Below, one piece after another: positions 1 to 7,465 of a stretch of 64,000 bases of DNA; position 1 is the stretch's first letter, and every line of letters begins with the position of its first letter. The translations under genes were made by a program, and so were the position numbers. The notes below the pieces were generated by a model. It was not told the origin of the DNA and did not search any database. It saw nothing but the letters and a program-made list of their open reading frames with translations. This DNA comes from UBA6055 sp965232245 (GTDB lineage Bacteria; Chloroflexota; Anaerolineae; Aggregatilineales; Phototrophicaceae), in the NCBI GenBank assembly GCA_965232245.1, contig CBDDPG010000002.1:1054001-1118000 (forward strand), written 5' to 3'.

Positions 1-147
1 AGCGTCGTCGCCAATACCGTGCGCGATTTGATGACCGGCACCGTCAATCCGGACGAAATTGTGCTCTCGCTGCTGTGGATCGCCGGCATCGTGGCGGTAT
101 TCCTGCCGATGGCGGTCTGGCGTTACGCCCGCGTGGCTTCGCGCTAG
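1..147 (+). CDS. ABC-2 type transporter permease, C-terminal end (partial)
   Basis: The frame is open from the left edge to a TAG stop and gives the last 48 residues of a membrane protein. It contains one hydrophobic helix (VLSLLWIAGIVAVFLPMAVW) followed by a short basic tail. Just before it is ANTVRDLMTG, which resembles the loop before the last helix of DrrB-type ABC-2 permeases. Such permeases form the membrane channel of two-component drug or polysaccharide exporters, with an ATPase usually encoded upstream. Only the tail is visible, so family assignment is tentative and substrate cannot be inferred. Confidence 0.55.
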   Translation, partial: SVVANTVRDLMTGTVNPDEIVLSLLWIAGIVAVFLPMAVWRYARVASR

Positions 148-231
148 CTCGCTTGACAAGCGGCTAATGCTTTAGTTAGCGTTGAAACTGCTGTCGGCCG
201 TATCGCGGCGCTATCGGAGAAAGGGTGGTGA

Positions 232-471
232 ATGGCTGCGCAATCTAACATGAACGACATCAGCTTGAGCGACCGTGTGAGGGAGAACGAGATGCAGATT
301 GCCAAGTTGCAAGGTGGTCACGAACACGTCGCCACTAAAGCGGATATCGCGGGGCTCGACGCAAAAATCGAGAAACTGCGCGCGGATTTGACTTGGCGGA
401 TTTTGCTGGCAATGGGTGTGTTGATGGGTCTTGTGATGGCTTTCATTGAATGGCGCGTGGTTGGTCGATAG
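232..471 (+). CDS. Small coiled-coil membrane-anchored protein
   Basis: This 79-residue protein starts at an ATG preceded by an AAGGGTGG ribosome binding site. Residues about 10-50 are charged and heptad-like (likely coiled coil), and residues 55-73 form one transmembrane helix near the C-terminus. The segment ATKADIAGLDAKIEKL is shared with the protein at 26361-26588 (ATKADIARIETTIEGM), which has the same layout, so the two are paralogs. The layout resembles short XhlA- or DUF1640-like tail-anchored proteins, but no function can be assigned. It stands alone after the ABC permease. Confidence 0.6.
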   Translation: MAAQSNMNDISLSDRVRENEMQIAKLQGGHEHVATKADIAGLDAKIEKLRADLTWRILLAMGVLMGLVMAFIEWRVVGR

Positions 472-507
472 ATGCCCAAAATCGCTGACATTTCGGATTG
501 ATGGCAT

Positions 508-579
508 AGCGACATTATAGCGACATTATAATGTAGGGGCGGCTGACCTGCGGTGTCTGCGCGCAGCGCCGAGCCGCCC
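508..579. repeat. Tandem 11-mer and GGGCGGCT hairpin
   Basis: Two direct copies of AGCGACATTAT lie at 508-529 and run into the palindrome ACATTATAATGT (524-535). The inverted repeat GGGCGGCT (537-544) / AGCCGCCC (572-579) follows. The prefix TGTAGGGGCG matches the GTAGGGGCGA hairpins found at about 19.5, 23.3 and 51.8 kb. The segment separates two convergent genes and may act in transcript ending, though no T tract is present. Confidence 0.5.
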
Positions 580-603
580 ATTCCCTTCCTGCAGCAGTCT
601 GCG

Positions 604-1011
604 CTAGACCCAGCCAGTGATGATGGCTTTGCAGTTCATGCCGATCGACTTTTTTTGGAAGTTGCCGTCTATCCAAACGTTGTAGCGGAGGACCGCGCTG
701 AGATAAAATCCATGGATGCCGTCTGACTGCTTTTCTTCTTGGGTGATGTTGACGTCCCTGATGTCGCCGCTGACATGACGCAATGCGCCATACGTGCTCA
801 GACCGTTGTTTTTCAGGGTGATTGCGATGGAGCCATAGCTGAACCTGCGGCTGGCTGTGCAATATCCCTTACTGGCGAAATGCATGTAGTCAATCCAACC
901 GCCGGCGTCCAACATATAGTCAAATGTGAACTTGGCGGGACCATGCGCCGATGCGGGAATCTGAACCGCAACTGCCAAAAGCAATAGCAGTATCGCGAAC
1001 ATCTTTTTCAT
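604..1011 (-). CDS. Hypothetical secreted protein
   Basis: The 135-residue product begins with a clear signal peptide: a basic start MKKM, a hydrophobic stretch of Ala/Leu/Val and a cleavage-like site PASAHG near residue 22. The mature part is about 113 residues with two cysteines (GYCTAS and MNCKAI) that could form a disulfide, and many beta-type segments. No known family is recognised. A strong GGAGG ribosome binding site lies 8 bases before the ATG. It is convergent with the small gene at 232-471 and has no operon partner. Confidence 0.6.
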   Translation of the reverse strand: MKKMFAILLLLLAVAVQIPASAHGPAKFTFDYMLDAGGWIDYMHFASKGYCTASRRFSYGSIAITLKNNGLSTYGALRHVSGDIRDVNITQEEKQSDGIHGFYLSAVLRYNVWIDGNFQKKSIGMNCKAIITGWV

Positions 1012-1298
1012 GGCTTGACCTCCTACAGTTTAATGGCGAGCGAATTCAACCGCAGTCTTTTCTCCAAATTCTCACCTTTCTGTCGCGCGAATACAGAATT
1101 TACTTGGCAGGCATTATTGACGTATACTGCCCAGATATTTTCAATTTATTCGATGCGAGAGATAAATCAAGGTCTTGGGGGCGAACTATCACGCAACTAT
1201 AATCCCAGGCTCAAGCGGCGTTCATCTCTTGCATGATTTCATATTTGCAGCATGCTTTTGCACGCGAGAAATCCTCTCAAGTGAAGGACAGATAACTT

Positions 1299-2363
1299 AT
1301 GCGAAATTTAGTCTACATCGCCAACGGCGGCGGCGGAGCCTGCGGCATCACCGTCGCCGAACTCGACTACGACAGCGGCGCCCTACAGCCCGTGCAGCAG
1401 GTTAGCGAAATCAGCGAATGCCATTATCTCAATCTGCATCCGAACGGCAGGTTCCTGGTCGCCAGCTCCATGGATGACGATGTGCGGGTCTGGTCATTCG
1501 CCATTGAGCCCGACACGGGCTTGCTGCGGGCGATCAACAGCCAGCCCGCGGCCGGCACGTCGCCGGCCTACGTGGTCGTCGACGACAGCGGGAAAAACCT
1601 GCTGATGGTCAATTACATTGTCGGCAAAATCCGCGGCAACGTGCGCGTTTATCCCATCGACAGCGACGGCCTGATCGGCGCGGCAACCGAGATGATCGAG
1701 CATGACGGCAAGAGCGTGAATCCCGAGCGCCAGGAAGTGTCCCATCCGCACATGATCGTCACCACGCCCGACAATCGCTTTGCGGTCGTTCCCGACTTGG
1801 GCACGGACAAGGTTTACCTCTACGCGCTGGATGCGGAGCGCGGCAAGCTGAGCTTGTCGGGAACCCTGGAGCTGCCCGCAGGCGCCGGACCGCGCCATGT
1901 CGCCTTCCATCCGACCTTGTCGCTGATGTACGTCATCAACGAGCTCGATTCCACTTTGGCGACATTTAGGTATGACGAAGCTGACAATTGGAGGGCGGGA
2001 CCCATCTTGAGTACCTTGCCCGCCGGCTATCAAGAGCCATCCGAGCGCCCCAACAACACCGCCGACGTCCATGTCCATCCCAATGGCAAGTTCCTTTATG
2101 GGTCGAATCGCGGGCACGACTCCATCGTGATCTACAGCCTGGACGCCGACGGCATGCCGCGCTACCTCGCCAACGAATCGACTCGTGGCGCTTGGCCCCG
2201 CGCCTTCATGATTGACCCCCGCGGCGAATATCTGGTGGTCGGCAATCGCCATACCGACAACGCCGCTGTCTTTTCGATTGAGGCCGCCACGGGCTCGCTG
2301 ACCTACCGCTCGTCGCTGGCTTTGGCCGCGCCCATCGCCTTCAAGATGCGGGCTTCGGGCTAG
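1299..2363 (+). CDS. Lactonase family beta-propeller protein (6-phosphogluconolactonase-like)
   Basis: The 354 residues match the Pgl/YbhE lactonase family in length and in repeated propeller blades such as HPNGRFLVAS, HPHMIVTTPDNRFAVVPDLGTD, AGPRHVAFHP and DVHVHPNGKFLYGSNRG. Family members hydrolyse 6-phosphogluconolactone or related sugar and muconate lactones in the cytoplasm. No signal peptide is seen. The ATG is preceded by GAAGGACAG. The gene sits 3 bases upstream of an SDR dehydratase/epimerase gene, so both are probably co-transcribed and may act on the same sugar acid. Substrate is not determinable from sequence. Confidence 0.85.
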   Translation: MRNLVYIANGGGGACGITVAELDYDSGALQPVQQVSEISECHYLNLHPNGRFLVASSMDDDVRVWSFAIEPDTGLLRAINSQPAAGTSPAYVVVDDSGKNLLMVNYIVGKIRGNVRVYPIDSDGLIGAATEMIEHDGKSVNPERQEVSHPHMIVTTPDNRFAVVPDLGTDKVYLYALDAERGKLSLSGTLELPAGAGPRHVAFHPTLSLMYVINELDSTLATFRYDEADNWRAGPILSTLPAGYQEPSERPNNTADVHVHPNGKFLYGSNRGHDSIVIYSLDADGMPRYLANESTRGAWPRAFMIDPRGEYLVVGNRHTDNAAVFSIEAATGSLTYRSSLALAAPIAFKMRASG

Positions 2364-2366
2364 GCA

Positions 2367-3401
2367 ATGCGCGTACTGGTCACCGGCGGCGCGGGACTGG
2401 TTGGCAGTCCCATATCAAAGCGCTTTGTGGAGCTGGGCTGGGATCTGCGGGTTATTGGCGTCGACCCCGCCTGCGACTTGCAAGGCGTCGCCTATTCGCA
2501 ATGCGACATTCGCGACTACGAGGCGCTGCGGACCCATGTCGAAGGCTGCGACGCCATCGCGCATCTGGCGGCTATTCCCAGCACGCGCACTCATCCTAGT
2601 CACGAGCTCTTCGAAATTAATGTCGCCGGTACATACAACGTCTTTGCAGCGGCTGAGCGGGCTGGGATCAAACGCATCGCGCAAGCCAGCTCGATTAACG
2701 CGCTTGGCGGCTACTGGGGCTGCGACGACCGGCAGTTCGACTATTTCCCATTGGATGAAGCGCATCCGCTTCACACAACGGACGCCTATTCTTTATCGAA
2801 ACAACTGGTCGAAGAGATCGCCGCCTACTATTGGCGGCGCGCTGGCATCAGCAGCGTCTCCTTCCGCTTCCCGGCCGTCTGGTCGCAGGACCTGATCGAG
2901 CAGCGTCAGTTGCGTCAAGATCTGCGAGCGAAGCGAGAAGCGGTAGATACGTTCAGGAAGCTGCCCGCGGGCGAGCAGCGCCGGCAGTTGGCGGCCGCTC
3001 GGGCTGAAACGCTGAAACTGCGCGCGCGGCGCATCTTGGAATATGAGGCAGTTCAATCCGGCGACTTTGATCATGCGTCGCACATTGCGAATAATGCTAT
3101 AGATGAAAGCTGGCTGTTTTCAGCTTATTTTTTCGATCGCCTCAACTTCTGGACCTTCATCCATACCGACGACTCCACCCAGGCATTTGAGCGAGCCCTC
3201 ACGGCTGACTTCACGGGGGCGCATCCGCTCTTCGTCAACAGCGATCGCAACTATCTGGATTACGATTCGGAAGCGCTGCTCGCGATTTTCTTCCCGGAGG
3301 CGCGGGGGCGCAGCAAAGCGATTGCCGGCGCCCAAACTTTGGTTAGCTATGACCGCGCCCGCGACTTGCTGGCATATGAACCGACTGTGCATACGGTTTA
3401 G
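2367..3401 (+). CDS. NAD(P)-dependent epimerase/dehydratase (extended SDR)
   Basis: The 344-residue protein has the Rossmann motif VTGGAGLVGSPI at residues 4-15, a diagnostic acidic D in CDIRDYEAL, the HLAAIPS segment, a Ser in QASSINALGG, and the catalytic YSLSK. These place it in the extended SDR family (NAD-dependent epimerase/dehydratase). It differs from typical members by an Arg/Glu-rich insertion at about residues 180-225, predicted helical. It begins 3 bases after the lactonase stop. Its 3' end overlaps the convergent L,D-transpeptidase gene by four bases. Confidence 0.85.
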   Translation: MRVLVTGGAGLVGSPISKRFVELGWDLRVIGVDPACDLQGVAYSQCDIRDYEALRTHVEGCDAIAHLAAIPSTRTHPSHELFEINVAGTYNVFAAAERAGIKRIAQASSINALGGYWGCDDRQFDYFPLDEAHPLHTTDAYSLSKQLVEEIAAYYWRRAGISSVSFRFPAVWSQDLIEQRQLRQDLRAKREAVDTFRKLPAGEQRRQLAAARAETLKLRARRILEYEAVQSGDFDHASHIANNAIDESWLFSAYFFDRLNFWTFIHTDDSTQAFERALTADFTGAHPLFVNSDRNYLDYDSEALLAIFFPEARGRSKAIAGAQTLVSYDRARDLLAYEPTVHTV

Positions 3402-4495
3402 GCGGGCGGCTGCTCCCCGGCATACTGCCCCGAACTGAAGACGTAGACCTGGTTCAGGCTGTCGCCGGATGCACCCGCACCCGTTTCCGCCGTCCATTCA
3501 TAGAGCCAGCGCGCGTCGCTGATGCTCAGGTTGACGCAGCCGTGGCTGCGCCGATAGCCGAAGTCATCGTGCCAGTAGGTCCCGTGCAGGCTGATGTCGC
3601 CGTCGAAATACATCGTCCAAGGCACATTCTGCAGGGCATAGGCATCGGGCGCGCCGGTGGCGCCGCTCATAGAATCGCGATCGAGCCGCGCCCAAATCTC
3701 GAATATGCCCTCGTTAGTTGACCATTCGGGCAAGCCGCTGGAAACGAGCGTGGCAAAGACGGGTTTATCATGCTCGTAGGCGATGAGCGTCTGCTCGAAG
3801 AGATCAACCGCCAGCCAGCGCCTGGCAAGGCCCGCGGGTTTTTCGGCTGGCGCGAACATGGCGACGAACTCTTGCCGCAGCCATTGACGGGGACCGATCA
3901 AGTACCAGACCTCGCCGTCGCGGTCTTCTTGGCGGGCGAAAATATTGACCAGGTCATAGCGCCGGGTGACATAGCCGCTTTCCGCGCTGCCGCTTCCGCC
4001 CGGGCGCAAGGAGGTGTAAATGCCGGTCTTGTCCAGGATGATGGCGAAGGGATGCCGCCAATCGGCCGGCAGCAGGTAGCCCGTGAAGGTCGAGGCTCGT
4101 GTATATTTGGCGTCTGCGCGCGCGATCCATTCGCCGCCCAAGCGCTGAATCCAGCCATCGACATCGGTATTGGTGGCGTGGACAAAGTTGAAACCGGCCG
4201 GTATCTGCCCAATCACATTCCCGCCGGGCGCGTCGAAGAGATTGACCGCTTGCGGACCCACGCGCCAAAAGCTGAACTGACCGAGGGTATAGCGGTCTTG
4301 CAGGATCGCGTCCAGTTGCGGGCGCGGATGCGCCGCCATCATCGCCAGGCAGGCCGCGCTGTCGTCCGCGCCAGACCAACAGACGGCCGGGTCATACGCG
4401 ATATCGGCAGTCGATTCTTGCGCCGTTAAAGCTATCGGCGCGAAGAAAATTAGTGTGATTAGTGTGATAAAGGAAAGCATGCTAAGCAGGCGCAT
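3398..4495 (-). CDS. L,D-transpeptidase (YkuD domain), exported
   Basis: The start is placed at the internal ATG (4495) because a hydrophobic signal segment (MLSFITLITLIFFAPIAL) follows directly and GGAG lies upstream. An upstream in-frame ATG would add 14 residues. The mature protein has an SH3-like middle region (LFDAPGGNVIGQIPAG) and a C-terminal YkuD domain with the conserved HGTYWHDDFG and SHGCVNLS; the Cys near residue 318 is the expected nucleophile. Such enzymes make 3-3 cross-links in peptidoglycan or anchor proteins to it, outside the membrane. The gene is divergent from hemC. Confidence 0.88.
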   Translation of the reverse strand: MRLLSMLSFITLITLIFFAPIALTAQESTADIAYDPAVCWSGADDSAACLAMMAAHPRPQLDAILQDRYTLGQFSFWRVGPQAVNLFDAPGGNVIGQIPAGFNFVHATNTDVDGWIQRLGGEWIARADAKYTRASTFTGYLLPADWRHPFAIILDKTGIYTSLRPGGSGSAESGYVTRRYDLVNIFARQEDRDGEVWYLIGPRQWLRQEFVAMFAPAEKPAGLARRWLAVDLFEQTLIAYEHDKPVFATLVSSGLPEWSTNEGIFEIWARLDRDSMSGATGAPDAYALQNVPWTMYFDGDISLHGTYWHDDFGYRRSHGCVNLSISDARWLYEWTAETGAGASGDSLNQVYVFSSGQYAGEQPPA

Positions 4496-4583
4496 TGGCG
4501 ACTCCGTCTTGAAATCTACAGCGTTGCTCCGCCGCAATGACGAATGAGTTGGCAGCCTTTAGCATACAACGTCGCCTGGCAAA

Positions 4584-4614
4584 TTCAACGATTAGCCTGT
4601 ATTCGTTGTATAAT
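4584..4614 (+). promoter_or_regulatory. Probable hemC promoter
   Basis: A perfect -10 TATAAT (4609-4614) is preceded at 19 bases by TTCAAC as a weak -35. It lies inside the longest in-frame extension of hemC. This argues that the upstream ATG at 4537 is not the start and that translation begins at the TTG at 4636. Confidence 0.45.
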
Positions 4615-4635
4615 TTTCACAAGGAACTGGTCATT

Positions 4636-5634
4636 TTGCAGCCCGGTGATGAAGTGTTTGCAACAGTCCGTATTGGCACGCGCGGCTCCAAGCTGTCTCT
4701 TTGGCAGGCGAATCATGTCGCCGATCTGATCCGCGACTGTCACGGCGGCCTGCCTGTCGAAATCAAGACCTATCAGACGCGCGGCGACCTGAATCAGCGC
4801 GCGGCTCTGCCGGCGATAGGCGGCAAGGGCGTCTTCACCGAGGCGCTGGAGCAGGCGCTGCGGCGCCGCGAAATCGACTTCGCCGTGCACAGCCTCAAAG
4901 ATCTGCCGGTGGAAAATGCCGCTGGGCTGGCCATCGGCGCCATACCCAAGCGGGGCGACCATCGCGATGTATTGCTGAGCCGGGGCGGACGCGCCCTTGC
5001 CGAACTCCCGCCGGGCGCGCGCATTGGCACGGGCAGCCTGCGCCGGCGCGCGCAGTTGCTGGCGCTGCGCCCCGATCTGCAAGTGCTGGATATTCGCGGC
5101 AATGTTCCCACGAGAATCGACAAATTGCTGATGGACGACAGTCCCTACGCTGCCATCATATTGGCGGCTGCCGGCTTGAAGCGCCTGGGCTTGCAGTCGC
5201 AGATCAGCGAAACGCTGGAGCTGCGGCAGATGCTTTCCGCCGCGGGGCAGGGCGCGCTCGCCATTCAATGCCGCTGTGAAGCCGATTCACTGGCTTTCCT
5301 GGCGCGGCTGGCGGACGCGCATGCCACGCAAGCCACGGCAGCGGAACGGGCTTTTCTCCAGGTTCTCGGGGCTGGCTGCGCCCTGCCGGTCGGCGCTTAC
5401 GCTTATGTCGCGGGCAGCAAGCTGCTTATGCGGGGACGCGTGACAGCGCTTGATGGCTGTCATCAAATTGATGTGACCGGCGAAACCCACGCCCCCGCTG
5501 GTCCTAGTGGGTTGCTTGTGGCGCGAAAGCTGGGAGCGCGTTTGGCGCAAGAAGCGCTGGAAAAAGGCGCGCGTCAAATCCTCGCCGGCATAGCAAAAGC
5601 CGCTTTATCAGCGGGAAAGGCGGAAAAGGAATGA
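4636..5634 (+). CDS. hemC: Hydroxymethylbilane synthase (porphobilinogen deaminase)
   Basis: The enzyme joins four porphobilinogen units into hydroxymethylbilane in tetrapyrrole synthesis. Signatures are RIGTRGSKLSLWQANHVADL at the N-terminus, FAVHSLKDLPVE, GTGSLRRRAQLLALRPDL, IRGNVPTRIDKL, and GAGCALPVGAYA, whose Cys binds the dipyrromethane cofactor. I place the start at TTG 4636, ten bases after AAGGA and just downstream of a TATAAT box, giving 332 residues. The longest frame starts at ATG 4537 but adds about 33 residues not seen in the family. The stop overlaps the hemD start (ATGA), so the two are translationally coupled. Confidence 0.93.
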   Translation: MQPGDEVFATVRIGTRGSKLSLWQANHVADLIRDCHGGLPVEIKTYQTRGDLNQRAALPAIGGKGVFTEALEQALRRREIDFAVHSLKDLPVENAAGLAIGAIPKRGDHRDVLLSRGGRALAELPPGARIGTGSLRRRAQLLALRPDLQVLDIRGNVPTRIDKLLMDDSPYAAIILAAAGLKRLGLQSQISETLELRQMLSAAGQGALAIQCRCEADSLAFLARLADAHATQATAAERAFLQVLGAGCALPVGAYAYVAGSKLLMRGRVTALDGCHQIDVTGETHAPAGPSGLLVARKLGARLAQEALEKGARQILAGIAKAALSAGKAEKE

Positions 5635-6428
5635 AAACAGCCATGTCCGATCAATCTGCCCTAGCAGGCAAAAGCATTGTCGTGACCCGCGCTCTCAATC
5701 AAGCGGCTTCTTTGGAGCGGGCGCTGCGCGAGCGAGGCGCAGTGCCCATCAGTTATCCTTGCATCGCCATCAAGCCGCCGGCGGACAGTCGCGAATTGGA
5801 TGAACAACTGTCGGATTTGGCTCGCTTTGATGCGCTGCTCTTCACCAGCGTCAATGTCGTTACGACCATCGCCCAGCGCCTTCAAGCGCTGGACTTGGAA
5901 CCAGACTGGACGAGCGTCCGCATTGCGGTGGTGGGCAAAGCCACCGCCGAGGCATTGCGCGATCTATTGGGACCGCTCCCCGATATCAGCCCGGCCGCCG
6001 CGACGAGCGATGCGCTGGCCCGCGCCCTGCCTATCGACCCCGGCAGTCGCATCCTGTTGCCGCAGTCGACTGTGGCGGGCGACTATTTGGCAAATATCCT
6101 GCGCGAGCGCGGCGCGCAGGTGCGCAAGGTAATCGCCTACGAGACGGTCATGGGGCTTGGCGGCGCCGATCTGCCAGCATTGATCGCGGATGGCGCCGTC
6201 GACGCCTTGACCTTTGTCAGCCCATCAGCCGCGCGCAACTTCACGCGGCGCTGTCCCCTGCCCGCCGCGAAAGCCTTGCCCGCCGCTTGCCTGGGACCAG
6301 TGACAGCCGAACGGTCCCATGAACTTGGCTTCACTGTCCTAATCACCCCACCGGTAACAGGCGCCGCAGCGATGCTAGACGCTTTGGAAGCGTATTTTGC
6401 GGGCAAGGTCGGTGGCGGCGCTCCCTAG
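5631..6428 (+). CDS. hemD: Uroporphyrinogen-III synthase
   Basis: The 265-residue product matches HemD in length and in the two-lobed layout: GKSIVVTRALNQAASLERAL at the start, DALLFTSVNVV, VGKATAEALRD, LLPQSTVAGDYLANILRERGAQV, AYETV, and the C-terminal FVSPSAARNF and CLGPVTAERSHELGF. It cyclises hydroxymethylbilane with inversion of ring D. It starts inside the hemC stop codon, in the usual hemCD order. A second ATG four codons in (5643) is an alternative start. Family sequence conservation is low, so the neighbour supports the call. Confidence 0.92.
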   Translation: MKTAMSDQSALAGKSIVVTRALNQAASLERALRERGAVPISYPCIAIKPPADSRELDEQLSDLARFDALLFTSVNVVTTIAQRLQALDLEPDWTSVRIAVVGKATAEALRDLLGPLPDISPAAATSDALARALPIDPGSRILLPQSTVAGDYLANILRERGAQVRKVIAYETVMGLGGADLPALIADGAVDALTFVSPSAARNFTRRCPLPAAKALPAACLGPVTAERSHELGFTVLITPPVTGAAAMLDALEAYFAGKVGGGAP

Positions 6429-6681
6429 CTGTGCGCGAAAAACTGTCCATAGCGGTCGGCAGTGCATTGCTCGCCCTGCCTATAGTTGAGAAAACGACAT
6501 CGACAATCTCAATTTTATTCTATTTTTACTGTTGGGCAGGCATTTTCGTATATAATGAAGTTATAGTCATTAATATTCATGCTATGAGGCTTATTAACAC
6601 AATTTTTTCGACTGGGCGCAACATAGCGGTTCTGGCATTTTCAGCGCCGTTGCTCCGCCCATCAAATACGGAGGACCCATC

Positions 6682-7011
6682 ATGGAGCTGGGTCAGACCA
6701 TTTACACACATGAAAAATTCACCGAAAGCGGCCAATACTGGAGCCCCGAATCCGAAGAATACGCTGCTGCCAGTCAATTGATCACCGCCATGCGTTCCGG
6801 ATGGGTCTTGGCGCTGCCCCGCGTGAGCGCCCGTCAAGTTTGGAACAGCGGCAGCCGTCCGCGCACGATTTATGATTTCACCTTGATGCGCGCGGGGCAA
6901 CTCATGATCATGCCGGTGCTAAGCAATCCATACATCGAGCGTTTCATCGTGCAAAAGCGCCTCCGCGTCAGCTTCGATAACAGCCCCGATCACGTAGTCA
7001 TTCCCGAATAG
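6682..7011 (+). CDS. Small conserved protein, paralog of the next gene
   Basis: This 109-residue cytoplasmic protein begins at an ATG 7 bases after GGAGG. It contains YWSPESEEYAAASQLITAMR, then GWVLALPRVSARQVW and a C-terminal beta-strand segment YDFTLMRAGQLMIMPVLSNP. The next gene (7132-7443) aligns along its length: HWSYSSEQYAGGDNLLTAV, GWSIDQKVTLRRHW, FHFTIRRDEVVADMAVVGNP. There is no signal peptide or membrane segment. The pattern suggests a small alpha/beta domain; I do not recognise a named family. A long AT-rich leader with TATAAT at 6551-6556 lies upstream. Confidence 0.65.
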   Translation: MELGQTIYTHEKFTESGQYWSPESEEYAAASQLITAMRSGWVLALPRVSARQVWNSGSRPRTIYDFTLMRAGQLMIMPVLSNPYIERFIVQKRLRVSFDNSPDHVVIPE

Positions 7012-7062
7012 ACCTCGTTCTAACAAAGCGCTGTTAATATCACTTAATCTAGCATAGCACTG

Positions 7063-7091
7063 TTGCCGCTTGTGATTGCGGGGCTTATAAT
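7063..7091 (+). promoter_or_regulatory. Sigma-70-type promoter, TTGCCG-17-TATAAT
   Basis: TTGCCG at 7063-7068 and TATAAT at 7086-7091 are separated by 17 bases. The box lies within the longest possible frame of the following gene, which supports the later GTG start at 7132 and shows that the second paralog has its own promoter. Confidence 0.6.
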
Positions 7092-7131
7092 TGCGCCTAG
7101 CGCGACCAAGTTTTTTGGGAATGGTGACATC

Positions 7132-7443
7132 GTGAAGCAGAACGAACAAGATCTCCGCGTTCAGTATCAAGACATTACATCGCAGCATTGGAGTTACTCA
7201 TCGGAGCAATACGCCGGCGGGGACAACCTGCTCACTGCCGTCGCCCGCGGTTGGTCGATCGACCAAAAGGTGACGCTGCGGCGGCACTGGTTCGCCGGCA
7301 TGCGCCGTATCGAGATCTTCCACTTCACGATTCGGCGCGACGAGGTGGTGGCTGATATGGCTGTGGTTGGCAATCCCTATGTCTATCGCTACCTGGCGTC
7401 GCATCCGCACGAGCTGGTGGAGGAGGACGCGGCGGCGGTCTAG
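7132..7443 (+). CDS. Small conserved protein, paralog of the preceding gene
   Basis: I place the start at GTG 7132 (VKQNEQDLRVQY), downstream of the promoter at 7063-7091; the longest frame begins at a TTG inside that promoter. The 103-residue product aligns end to end with the gene at 6682-7011, sharing the W-S-x-x-S-E-x-Y core, a GW segment, and the F-x-F-T-I / NPY-x-x-R-Y C-terminal strands. No family name is known to me. The duplicate pair with separate promoters suggests separate regulation, perhaps of alternative subunits of one complex (inference). Confidence 0.6.
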   Translation: MKQNEQDLRVQYQDITSQHWSYSSEQYAGGDNLLTAVARGWSIDQKVTLRRHWFAGMRRIEIFHFTIRRDEVVADMAVVGNPYVYRYLASHPHELVEEDAAAV

Positions 7444-7465
7444 GGCAGGGAATGGGATAATCAAG

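Noticed and set aside
6431..6781. Open frame from GTG 6431 after hemD
   Set aside because: Overlaps the well-supported gene at 6682, crosses an AT-rich leader with a TATAAT box, and has no homology.
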